Translations under genes and position numbers: made by a program
Notes under the pieces: model-generated
Database searches by the model: none
What the model saw: the letters and a program-made list of their open reading frames with translations, nothing else
What the model was told of the DNA's origin: nothing
Source of the DNA: JAHDHW01 sp965277415
GTDB taxonomy: Bacteria > Bacteroidota > Bacteroidia > Chitinophagales > Saprospiraceae
Direction: 5' to 3'
NCBI GenBank assembly: GCA_965277415.1
Contig: CBDICS010000027.1
Location: forward strand, 62,001 to 126,000
DNA: 64,000 nucleotides
In this document: positions 34,261 through 43,109 of the stretch, in pieces
Position numbering within the stretch: the first letter of the stretch is position 1
How the letters are laid out: each line of letters opens with the position of its first letter

Positions 34261-37200
34261 AAAATATGAAAATTGTTGCTTTAATTAAGGAGTTGAGAGA
34301 GAATAATGTAGTTGTAAACCTAGCAGGTGATCAACTTGAATTAGTCATCCTGGGAAAAGAAGATGTTGACCCTGAGCTTCTTGAACGTTTGAAAAAACAA
34401 AAACAAGAAGTGGTTAATTATTTGGAATTAATTTCTACTAAAAATGATTTTGTGGAAATTCAAAAAGCTGGAAAATCAGATTCTTATCCGGTATCTAACG
34501 CACAGTTTAGAATATGGTTTGAGTCCCAATCAGAAGATGCTTCCAGAGCGTATCATATGCCCTTCGAAATACACTTGACCGGGCCTCATAATATTCCAGT
34601 TTTAGAAAAAGCAATTCAACATGTAATAAGTAGACATGAGATATTGCGGACCGTTTTTAAGCTTGATAATAATAAAGAATTAAGGCAATATATAATACCA
34701 GAAAAGGAAGTGTGTTTTGAAATCGATTATCAAGATTTCAGTAGAAAACCTGGGGCCAAGAAGCAAGCTCAGAGTTATATCAAGGCCTTGCTAAGTATTC
34801 CTTTTGATTTAGAGCAAGGGCCTTTAATGAAAGTCAGCGTTCTACGTTATCAAACCGAATCATATATTTTCTTTTGCAACCTGCATCATAGTATTTGTGA
34901 CGCCTGGTCTATTTCAGTATTAAAACAGGAGATATTACTGACCTATGAGAGCTTATGTGATGATAAACTACCTGTATTGCCTGAATTAAGAATACAGTAT
35001 AAGGATTATGCTTCCTGGCATGTAAAGAAATTAGAAAACGAATCTTTGATATTGCAAAAAGAATATTGGTTAAACCAATTTAGAGGCGAGATTCCTGTAT
35101 TGGAGTTTCCCATGAAAAATACACGCCCCCCAATAAAAACATATAATGGACGAGTATTAAAGACTTATTTTGGGAAAGAATTGACAGAGCGGATTCATAG
35201 TTACCAATCTAGAGAAGGCGGATCTTTATTTATGGTCATACTTAGTTCGCTTTATGTTATGCTTAGTAGATATACTGCTGCGGATGACATAGTCATTGGT
35301 AGCCCTTTTGCTGCTCGTGAACATATTGATTTGAAAAACCAAATCGGCTTCTATACAAACACACTTGCAATAAGAAACCGACTGGAAAAAACAGATACAT
35401 TTGATAGCTTTTTTTCTAAGGTGAAACAATCTGTATTAGAAGCATATCATCATCAGCAATACCCTTTTGATAGATTGGTGGAAGAACTGAAACTAAAAAA
35501 AGACCTATCCAGAAATCCGCTTTTTGATGCTATGTTAGTCGTTTTGCCAAATGATACTATGGAAGGAGAATCCAAACCCCAACAGGAGGTAGATGCGATT
35601 GTTTGTGGAAATAATACGACTAGTAAATTTGATTTTCTATTCTATGTTGAGGAAGTTGGAGAAAACCTTTCTTTTAAAATTGAATACAATACAGATTTAT
35701 ATGAAGAGGCTTTAATTCGACAATTTATATGTCATTACAAAAAAATGCTAGACTTATTATTGACGGAACCTCAAAAAGAAATCGTTACTATTAATTATCT
35801 TCCAGAGGATGGAGAATACAATACAGAAATAGATCATTCAAAGTATAAAACTCAAACGGTAGTCGCATTATTTGAAAAACAAGTTGTCAAAACGCCTGAT
35901 GCTATTGCTGTTTGTTATGAAGATCATATTTTAACCTATAAAGAAGTAAATGAATATGCTAACCAGATAGCTTCTTATTTGAAAAGCCAACACCCACAAA
36001 TCACTAAAACCAATATTGGCGTGTTGTTGGGCCGTTCACATTTCAATGTGATAACTATGTTGGGCCTTATAAAATCCGGAGCTTGTTATGTGCCGATTGA
36101 TGCCAAATACAGCGAAAGCCGTAAGCAATATATAATAGATGATGCGGGAATTACCAGTATTATTTCAACGACTGATGTATGCGAAGTTTCTTCTATTGGA
36201 CAAGCAAAAATTACCCACTTGGATACTTTTAAATTTTCTGAATGGGGAATTGAAAATACTGCTGTAGTAAATTCATTGGACGATGCGGCTTTTATTATTT
36301 ATACCTCTGGATCTACAGGAAAGCCTAAAGGTGTAATCCAAACACACCGAATGTTAAGTAACCTCATTCAATGGAATATATATGATGCAGGTATCAATTC
36401 TGGATTGAAACATTTACAGTATACTTCCTTTAGTTTTGATGTCTCCTTGCAAGATTGCTGGTTTGTGTTGAGCAGTGGAGGAACTTTATATGTTACTCCA
36501 GAATCAATGAAAATTGATTTCCATAAACTCTCCTTGTATATTGTAGGAAATAGTATAGAAGTACTCTCTTTTCCTTTTTCGGCACTCTCTAATTTTTTCA
36601 AATCTGTAAGTGAGCAATTCACTAAAGAACATAAATTAAAACACATCATTTCTTCAGGAGAACAACTAACGATTGATAAAGCCATGGAAATTTTTTTACT
36701 TGAATCACCAAAAGTAAAACTTCACAACCATTATGGCCCATCAGAAACTCATGTGGTAACTAGCTATACATTATCTGCTGAAGAAAATGAACTTATTAAA
36801 TACGTTCCAATAGGAAAGCCTGTAGCGAATACAAAAATCTATTTATTTGATCAAAATTTCCAACCCGTTCCTGAAAATATTATTGGAGAGATATATGTAG
36901 GTGGAGAAAATCTGGCAAGAGGTTATGTGAATTTGCCTCAGTTGACAGAAGAACGTTTTATAAGTAATCCTTTTAATAAAGAGGAAAAATTATACAAGAC
37001 AGGTGACTTGGGCTATAAAAATACTAAAGGTATTATTACCTATTTGGGAAGAAATGATAACCAAGTTAAAATCAGAGGTTACAGGATTGAATTGGCTGAA
37101 ATTAAGAACGTTATTCTTTCAAAGGAAGGTATTAATCAAGCTTATGTAGATGTTGTAAATATAAAAAACGAAAAAGCAATTGTCGCATATATTTCAGGAA

Positions 37201-37676
37201 AGGAATCATTTGATAGACAATCTTTGAAAAGAGAACTTAGTAAGCAATTACCAGAATATATGATTCCCTCTTATATCGTATTCGTAGATAATATTCCACT
37301 TACTTCTAATGGGAAAATTGATAAAAAGAAATTACCAGAGGTGACAGAAGAAGCACTGGTGAGGGCTACTTATGTAGCCCCACAAACGAAAACAGAGAAA
37401 GAGTTGGTACTTGTCTGGGAGAAACTGTTGGGGGTATCTTCAATTGGAGTTACCGATGATTTTTTTGAACTCGGAGGGCATTCCCTTCATATAACCAGAA
37501 TGTTACATGATATAAATAAAATATTTGATATAAAAATACAAATCAAAGACATTTTTTCATCACAAAATATACTAGAGTTGTCCAGATTAATAGATGATGA
37601 ATTGATATTTAAAAAAGGTATTGCTATAAATCAAACAGAACAAATAAATAAAAAATCAGAAGTATGGGAAATATGA
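34257..37676 (+). CDS. Nonribosomal peptide synthetase, one module, TubC docking-C-A-T
   Basis: A 1139-residue single module. The N-terminal 60 residues (ALIKELRENNVVVNLAGDQL) are a docking domain. The condensation motif is HHSICDAW (210-217), with Ala replacing the final Gly of HHxxxDG; the key His and Asp remain. The adenylation domain is at about 545-1020, and the carrier Ser1076 sits in LGGHSL. The hand-read code DVQSISHVVK shares eight of ten positions with the DVQLIAHVVK type for proline, so Pro or a Pro-like residue is plausible. The start overlaps the previous stop, and the following gene starts 13 bases before this one ends. Confidence 0.92.
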   Translation: MKNMKIVALIKELRENNVVVNLAGDQLELVILGKEDVDPELLERLKKQKQEVVNYLELISTKNDFVEIQKAGKSDSYPVSNAQFRIWFESQSEDASRAYHMPFEIHLTGPHNIPVLEKAIQHVISRHEILRTVFKLDNNKELRQYIIPEKEVCFEIDYQDFSRKPGAKKQAQSYIKALLSIPFDLEQGPLMKVSVLRYQTESYIFFCNLHHSICDAWSISVLKQEILLTYESLCDDKLPVLPELRIQYKDYASWHVKKLENESLILQKEYWLNQFRGEIPVLEFPMKNTRPPIKTYNGRVLKTYFGKELTERIHSYQSREGGSLFMVILSSLYVMLSRYTAADDIVIGSPFAAREHIDLKNQIGFYTNTLAIRNRLEKTDTFDSFFSKVKQSVLEAYHHQQYPFDRLVEELKLKKDLSRNPLFDAMLVVLPNDTMEGESKPQQEVDAIVCGNNTTSKFDFLFYVEEVGENLSFKIEYNTDLYEEALIRQFICHYKKMLDLLLTEPQKEIVTINYLPEDGEYNTEIDHSKYKTQTVVALFEKQVVKTPDAIAVCYEDHILTYKEVNEYANQIASYLKSQHPQITKTNIGVLLGRSHFNVITMLGLIKSGACYVPIDAKYSESRKQYIIDDAGITSIISTTDVCEVSSIGQAKITHLDTFKFSEWGIENTAVVNSLDDAAFIIYTSGSTGKPKGVIQTHRMLSNLIQWNIYDAGINSGLKHLQYTSFSFDVSLQDCWFVLSSGGTLYVTPESMKIDFHKLSLYIVGNSIEVLSFPFSALSNFFKSVSEQFTKEHKLKHIISSGEQLTIDKAMEIFLLESPKVKLHNHYGPSETHVVTSYTLSAEENELIKYVPIGKPVANTKIYLFDQNFQPVPENIIGEIYVGGENLARGYVNLPQLTEERFISNPFNKEEKLYKTGDLGYKNTKGIITYLGRNDNQVKIRGYRIELAEIKNVILSKEGINQAYVDVVNIKNEKAIVAYISGKESFDRQSLKRELSKQLPEYMIPSYIVFVDNIPLTSNGKIDKKKLPEVTEEALVRATYVAPQTKTEKELVLVWEKLLGVSSIGVTDDFFELGGHSLHITRMLHDINKIFDIKIQIKDIFSSQNILELSRLIDDELIFKKGIAINQTEQINKKSEVWEI

Positions 37677-40582
37677 CCGTCAAGCAAAAGTTAACTGCTT
37701 TGATCCAAAAAGGAATAAGTTTTGATCTTTCTCAGGGTAAGCTCCTGGTAAAAGGAGATTTGAATATATTAAATGAAAAAGATAAGCAGTTTTTGAAAAA
37801 TAAAAAGGAAGCTATCATTTCATTAATTGAAAACCAGATCCAGGGTGTTCCGGTAATTCAAAAGATGGAAGAGGAAGCACCAAAATTACTTTCCTTTTCC
37901 CAACAAAGTTTATGGCTTCTGGATAGGATCAATAATGGGAGTAATCATTATAATCTAAGTGCCGCTTTTAAGCTTAAGGGTAAAATAAATTATAAAGCAC
38001 TGGATCAGACTTTCTTCACGATCCTTCAAAGGCATGAAAGTTTGCGGAGCTTTTTTACGGTTAATGAATCTGGTGAGCCAGTTCAAACGATTCAAGCATT
38101 GGAAGGTTTTAATGTCTCAATAGAAGAAATTGATTTATCATTTTCTAATGACGAATCTTTTATTAAACAGAAAATAGAGGAAGAGGCAAGTAAGAAATTT
38201 GACTTAGCTAAGGATTTATTATTAAGTGTTCGATTACTTAAGATTAGCGGAGAAGAACATATATTGATTGTGACTATGCACCATATTGCTGCTGATGGAT
38301 GGTCTATGGGGATTTTAGTCAAAGAATTTAACGCACTATATACGGCTTACGCCCAAGGATACGCTAACCCTTTACCTGCATTAAAGATACAATATTCAGA
38401 TTATGCATATTGGCAAAGACAATGGTTGAAAGGTAAAGTTCTGGAAGCGCATAAAAGCTACTGGAAAAATCAATTGTCTAATTTACCATTACTGCACAAT
38501 CTACCATTGGACAGACCAAGACCGGTTGAGCAAACATTTAATGGAAGTATCCATACTTCACGTATCAATGCGGATGTGCTAAAATCTTTGTCGAAACTTT
38601 GTCAATCCGAGGCAGCTTCATTGTTTATGGGGATTCATGCTGCATTTAGTGTTTTGCTAGCAAGGTATAGTAATGAAACAGATGTGGTCATTGGAAGTCC
38701 AATAGCAAATAGGGAGAAGGCTGAGATAGCTGATTTGGTAGGCTTCTTTATGAACATATTAGTCTTGAGAAGTGACTTGTCGAAAAGGCCTGACTTCAGG
38801 ACATTACTAAGGCAAAGTAAAGAAATGTTGGAGGGCGCTTACGAATACCAACAAATGCCTTTTGAGAAAATAGTGGAGACTTTAAAGGTGAAAAGAAGCC
38901 TGGGCCATAATCCTCTATTTCAAGTTCTATTGACTCTTCATAATAATCAAGAAGGGGATATATCGCTGTCTGACTTGGCGATGGAACCTATTGATTTTGA
39001 GAACAAGAGTGCTAAATATGACCTAAGTTTGAATGTTACAGAAACGACTACTGGTCTATTTTTATCCTGGGAATATAATACAGACCTTTTTGACAAGTCT
39101 ACCATTATTGGCATGGCGGAACATTTCAATTCTTTATTAACAGCTCTATTGGGGAATCCTGATGAAAATGTATTTAAAGTTGATATGTTAGGTGAAAAAG
39201 AAATTGGGAAAATGTATGAATATTTGAGAGGTGAAAAAATAAAGTTAAGTGATGATGATCAAACTATAAAATTATTTGATAAACAACTAGAGGAAAAACC
39301 AAATGAAATAGCCATAGTCTGTAACGATATCTCTTATACTTATAAACAAGTAGGGGAGAAAGTAAATTCTATTGCTCATTTTTTATTGGAGCAAGGGATA
39401 GAAAGCGGAGATAAAGTAGGAATGTGTTTATTAAGGAACATTGATTTAGTAGCGACTATCTTTGCTTGTTTTAAAGTTGGGGCGACTTACATACCACTTG
39501 ATCCGGTATATCCTTCAGAGCGATTAAATCAGATTATAAATGATGCGCAGCCTAAATGCATTATTACCTTAAAACCTTTGAAAAAACTATATCTGAATAC
39601 TTTGTTGGAAAATCGATTTGCTTATTTGGATAAACTTAAGCCTAAAAAGAAAAGAAAAAAAGTGATATCAAATTGTAGTGATGACAATGTAGCCTATATC
39701 ATTTTTACTTCTGGAACAACTGGTAAACCTAAAGGGATCGAAATTACTCATGCTAATTTAAATAATTTGCTGAAAGGCTTTGATGTCTCTTTTGGTAATC
39801 AAACGAAACAGAGGTGGCTTGCACAGACTAGTGTGAATTTTGACATTTCTGTACTTGAACTTATATGGACTATTTCCAGAGGAAAAACAATCGTTTTACA
39901 ACAGTCGAATCCTTTTAAATTATTAGCAGCAGATCGATTTAGTCCTCCCAAAAAGATGGACTTCAGTGTGATGTTTTTTGGAGCTGATAAAAGCACAGAA
40001 CAGAAGTATGAATTATTATTAGAAACTGCGAAGTTTGCAGATGAAAACAACTTTTCTGCATTGTGGACACCCGAACGTCATTTTGGAGAATTTGGAGGTG
40101 CATTTCCGAGCCCTTCTGTCTTAAGTTCAGCTTTGTCTGTTTTAACAAAAAATATAAATATCCGATCGGGAAGTGTGGTGCTGCCACTACATGACCCAGT
40201 CAGAGTTGCAGAAGAATGGTCATTAATAGATAATTTGAGTAAAGGTAGAGCAGGCTTAAGTATTGCTTCTGGATGGCAACCAGATGATTTTGTTTTTATG
40301 AACTCTGACTATAAGAATCGCCACAAAGAGATGAGAGAGAAAATTGCTGAACTTATGGCGCTTTGGAAGGGAGATCCAGTAATTCGGAAAAATGGAATGG
40401 ATAAAGATTTTGCAATTAAAATTAGACCCAAGCCAATACAAAAGGAATTACCAATCTGGATTACCGCTGCGGGTAGCCCTGAAACTTTTAAATATGCAGG
40501 TTCAATCGGAGCAAAATCTGCTTACTCATATGCTTGGACAATCACTGGAAAAATTAGCAGAGAATATTGCTATTTACCATAA
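37664..40582 (+). CDS. NRPS fragment 1 of 4: TubC docking-C-A(N-part)-luciferase-like monooxygenase (frameshifted)
   Basis: First piece of a gene split by three one-base shifts (whole gene 37664-43103, about 1812 residues when repaired). It holds a docking domain (1-60), C domain with HHIAADG (206-212), and the first half of an adenylation domain up to core A4 (VNFDISVLELIW). From about residue 765 a flavin-dependent luciferase-like monooxygenase of the MupA/Atu3671 family is inserted (KKMDFSVMFFGADK, LWTPERHFGEFGG, GLSIASGWQPDDF). After IGA the frame is lost at an A-run (40513-40516): with one A fewer it continues NLLTHMLGQS in the next fragment. The last 20 or so residues here are frameshift product. 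Monooxygenases in the same place of Gly-type modules are known from MtaG/MelG of myxothiazol and melithiazol synthesis. Confidence 0.85.
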   Translation: MGNMTVKQKLTALIQKGISFDLSQGKLLVKGDLNILNEKDKQFLKNKKEAIISLIENQIQGVPVIQKMEEEAPKLLSFSQQSLWLLDRINNGSNHYNLSAAFKLKGKINYKALDQTFFTILQRHESLRSFFTVNESGEPVQTIQALEGFNVSIEEIDLSFSNDESFIKQKIEEEASKKFDLAKDLLLSVRLLKISGEEHILIVTMHHIAADGWSMGILVKEFNALYTAYAQGYANPLPALKIQYSDYAYWQRQWLKGKVLEAHKSYWKNQLSNLPLLHNLPLDRPRPVEQTFNGSIHTSRINADVLKSLSKLCQSEAASLFMGIHAAFSVLLARYSNETDVVIGSPIANREKAEIADLVGFFMNILVLRSDLSKRPDFRTLLRQSKEMLEGAYEYQQMPFEKIVETLKVKRSLGHNPLFQVLLTLHNNQEGDISLSDLAMEPIDFENKSAKYDLSLNVTETTTGLFLSWEYNTDLFDKSTIIGMAEHFNSLLTALLGNPDENVFKVDMLGEKEIGKMYEYLRGEKIKLSDDDQTIKLFDKQLEEKPNEIAIVCNDISYTYKQVGEKVNSIAHFLLEQGIESGDKVGMCLLRNIDLVATIFACFKVGATYIPLDPVYPSERLNQIINDAQPKCIITLKPLKKLYLNTLLENRFAYLDKLKPKKKRKKVISNCSDDNVAYIIFTSGTTGKPKGIEITHANLNNLLKGFDVSFGNQTKQRWLAQTSVNFDISVLELIWTISRGKTIVLQQSNPFKLLAADRFSPPKKMDFSVMFFGADKSTEQKYELLLETAKFADENNFSALWTPERHFGEFGGAFPSPSVLSSALSVLTKNINIRSGSVVLPLHDPVRVAEEWSLIDNLSKGRAGLSIASGWQPDDFVFMNSDYKNRHKEMREKIAELMALWKGDPVIRKNGMDKDFAIKIRPKPIQKELPIWITAAGSPETFKYAGSIGAKSAYSYAWTITGKISREYCYLP

Positions 40583-40781
40583 AGCATTGAGCGATAATGG
40601 ATTCAATATTGATGATAAAAAAGTATCTCTGATGCTACATACTTATATTGATTCCTCCGAACAAATTGCTTTTGGTATTAGTGAACAACCTTTTAAAGCT
40701 TACCTAGGTTCTTCTATTAAGTTAATGGAGCCTCTAGCAAAAGAAGTTGGAATAGATGTAAATACACAAAAGAAGAATTGA
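40517..40781 (+). CDS. NRPS fragment 2 of 4: C-terminal part of the monooxygenase insert
   Basis: In the shifted frame the protein continues from the A-run at 40513-40516: LLTHMLGQSLEKLAENIAIY, then VSLMLHTYI, the usual end of MupA/Atu3671-type monooxygenases. The open frame begins at 40392, but its part before 40513 is an out-of-frame shadow. The frame is lost again at 40769-40772: with one more A, TQKEELIDLAYTRF would read through into the next fragment. It has no start codon of its own and is not an independent gene. Confidence 0.75.
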
Positions 40782-41647
40782 TAGATTTGGCATATACAAG
40801 ATTTAGTCAACAAAATACTTTGATTGGCTCTCCTGAGTCTTGCCAAAAAATGTTGTACCAAGTCCAAAGCATAGGAGTCACTGAAGTTGCATGCTTAGTT
40901 GATTTTGGAGTAGAAAATGACAAAGTTTTAGCTGGACTTGAAAAGATTGTTGAGACTAAAGAGATCTATCAATCTTATAGAGAATTTATTAATTTACTAA
41001 ATACGGATAATCAAAAAACAGAGTTAGATCTAATCGATAATTACCAGGTGACTCATGTGCAAATGACCCCATCACAATCTAAGTTAGTTTTGGATTTATA
41101 TAAACAAACGAATAATAGAGATTTATCCTCTGTTCAACATTGGTTTATAGGAGGAGAGGCTTTAAATAAAAATTTAATAAAAGGCTTGAGCGCTATCACA
41201 AATTGTAAATTGTATAATATGTATGGCCCTACAGAAACTACAGTATGGTCAGCATGGAGAGAAATCAATAGTGAAAATATTAAGATTGGAGCGCCTATAA
41301 TCAATACTAATTTATTGCTTCTGAATGAATTTGAACAACAGGTACCAATAGGTGTAGTCGGAGAACTTTATATAGGCGGCTTGGGCCTTGCTAGAGGATA
41401 TTATAATAATACCGAATTAACAGAGGAAAGGTTTAAAAAAATAAATAATCCCTATTTCGGAAACAAGCGGTTTTATAAAACAGGAGATTTAATGAAGTTA
41501 ACTGCTCAGGGTACTTTTGAATATGTGGGTAGAAAAGATAACCAAGTTAAAGTGAATGGTTATCGTGTAGAACTGGAAGAAATAGAAAAAACCGTATCTA
41601 AGGTTTTAGGTGTTAAAAACTGTAAAGTAGTTCCAGTTGAAAAATAA
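40778..41647 (+). CDS. NRPS fragment 3 of 4: end of monooxygenase insert and A domain from A5 to A8
   Basis: The first 65 residues close the monooxygenase (GSPESCQKMLYQVQSIGVTE, LVDFGVEN). Then the adenylation domain resumes: HWFIGGEAL, YNMYGPTETTVW, YKTGDL, and RKDNQVKVNGYRVELEEIE (A8). Together with the first fragment the pocket code reads DILQFGMVWK, close to the Gly code DILQLGMVWK. The third shift is in the A-run at 41640-41644; removing one A joins PVE to NNNSTSLSAYVV of the next fragment. The TTG counted as its start is an accident of the frameshift. Confidence 0.8.
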   Translation: MIDLAYTRFSQQNTLIGSPESCQKMLYQVQSIGVTEVACLVDFGVENDKVLAGLEKIVETKEIYQSYREFINLLNTDNQKTELDLIDNYQVTHVQMTPSQSKLVLDLYKQTNNRDLSSVQHWFIGGEALNKNLIKGLSAITNCKLYNMYGPTETTVWSAWREINSENIKIGAPIINTNLLLLNEFEQQVPIGVVGELYIGGLGLARGYYNNTELTEERFKKINNPYFGNKRFYKTGDLMKLTAQGTFEYVGRKDNQVKVNGYRVELEEIEKTVSKVLGVKNCKVVPVEK

Positions 41648-43103
41648 TAATTCAACATCTCTGTCTGCTTATGTAGTAAAAGACGATATTGTTCATGGAG
41701 ATTATGAGGAACTTCCTGTCGAACAACAAGCCAGAGCTTTTCATTTTGCAGATCAGAGCATTGTATATCATCAATCGGATAGACAATTGGCCATGTTATA
41801 CAAAGAAATAATAGAGGATGGTATATATTTTAAATATGGTATAACTATTCCTGAAAATGGTCTGGTCTTAGACTTGGGAGCCAATATAGGCACATTTAGT
41901 ATTGATGTAAACCGAAGACAACCCAGTGCTGCTGTTATTGCTTTCGAACCTATCCCGCAAATCTTTTCAGGATTAAAAAAGAATTTTGAACACCGCCAAA
42001 TAAAAGGACGGGTTTTAAATTACGGCGTTTCTAATAAAAAAGAAAAAGCAACCTTTTATTACTATCCAGAGATGTCTGGTATGTCTGGCCGTTTCGCCAA
42101 TAAAGAAGTTATTATTGATGCCGTCGGACAGTATATGGAATTTGATAAAAAATTCTTAAAGAATGAAGGGGATCGTTTATCAGAAAGTAATCGAAAAATC
42201 GTAGAATCTTTTTATGATAAAATTGACGGCTCTGAAGAATTCAAAGAATATATGTCGTCCTTATATAATACCGAAGAAGTAGAATGTCAGTTGACAACTG
42301 TTTCTGATGTCATAGATGAGTTAGATATACAGTGTATTGATTTACTGAAGCTTGATGTAGAGAAAAGTGAATGTTTGGTACTGGAAGGAATTCGACCAGA
42401 ACATTGGTCCATGATTCGCCATCTTGCTGTTGAAGTCGATGGTGATCATAACCTGAGTATTATTACGAACCTTCTCAAGGAGAAAGGTTATGAGATCAAT
42501 GTCGATGAATTGGTAATGAGTGATGCCAATACATCAAAAGATGAAAACACGTACATGCTTTACGCCACTAACCATAATCATGGACTAAATAAAAATGATG
42601 CAGTTACAAAACAATTGCAAGCTCAGGTAAATGAAAAATCTATTAGAAATTTTCTAAAACATAAACTACCTGATTATATGCTTCCAGAGAATATCACTTT
42701 CGTGCCTTCTATTCCTTTGATGGAGAACGGAAAAGTTAATATGGTAAAACTAAAAGCAATCAAACCTCAAAAAGCACTTATAAGAAATCAAGTTAAACTG
42801 ACTAATAAAACTGAACTAGCTATTTATCAAATTTGGTGCGAGATCTTAGAAAAAGAAAATATCCCTTACCATGTTAGTATTTTTGAAGCTGGAGGTAATT
42901 CTATGAAAATAGTTTTATTACATGAAAAATTACAAAGAACCTTTAATGTTAATTTTTCATTAGTTGAATTGTTTCGTAATCCTACCATCCAACAACAAGC
43001 GAAATTGGTTCAAAATGCTCACGACATTGAGGAAGATACTGGCGAGAAAGCTCTTGATAAAGGCAAACTAAGAAGGCGGGCTCGGATGAGTCGAGTAAAA
43101 TAA
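41637..43103 (+). CDS. NRPS fragment 4 of 4: FkbM methyltransferase inside the A domain, A9-A10 and carrier domain
   Basis: A 488-residue stretch continuing the interrupted module. After LSAYVV (end of the A8 region) comes a FkbM-family methyltransferase (about residues 40-310), with SAM motif LVLDLGANIGTF (76-87), FEPIP, and IDLLKLDVEKSE. The adenylation domain then finishes with LPDYMLPENI (A9) and NGKVNM (A10, Lys kept), and a carrier domain with Ser422 in AGGNSM. FkbM enzymes are mostly O-methyltransferases. In a Gly module that also has a monooxygenase, the simplest reading is hydroxylation of the Gly alpha carbon followed by O-methylation. The next gene starts 7 bases after the stop. 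Confidence 0.85.
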   Translation: MKNNNSTSLSAYVVKDDIVHGDYEELPVEQQARAFHFADQSIVYHQSDRQLAMLYKEIIEDGIYFKYGITIPENGLVLDLGANIGTFSIDVNRRQPSAAVIAFEPIPQIFSGLKKNFEHRQIKGRVLNYGVSNKKEKATFYYYPEMSGMSGRFANKEVIIDAVGQYMEFDKKFLKNEGDRLSESNRKIVESFYDKIDGSEEFKEYMSSLYNTEEVECQLTTVSDVIDELDIQCIDLLKLDVEKSECLVLEGIRPEHWSMIRHLAVEVDGDHNLSIITNLLKEKGYEINVDELVMSDANTSKDENTYMLYATNHNHGLNKNDAVTKQLQAQVNEKSIRNFLKHKLPDYMLPENITFVPSIPLMENGKVNMVKLKAIKPQKALIRNQVKLTNKTELAIYQIWCEILEKENIPYHVSIFEAGGNSMKIVLLHEKLQRTFNVNFSLVELFRNPTIQQQAKLVQNAHDIEEDTGEKALDKGKLRRRARMSRVK

Positions 43104-43109
43104 CATAAA

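Noticed and set aside
40392..40512. First part of the second NRPS fragment frame as a separate start
   Set aside because: Up to the A-run the real protein is in the other frame, so this segment is an out-of-frame shadow.
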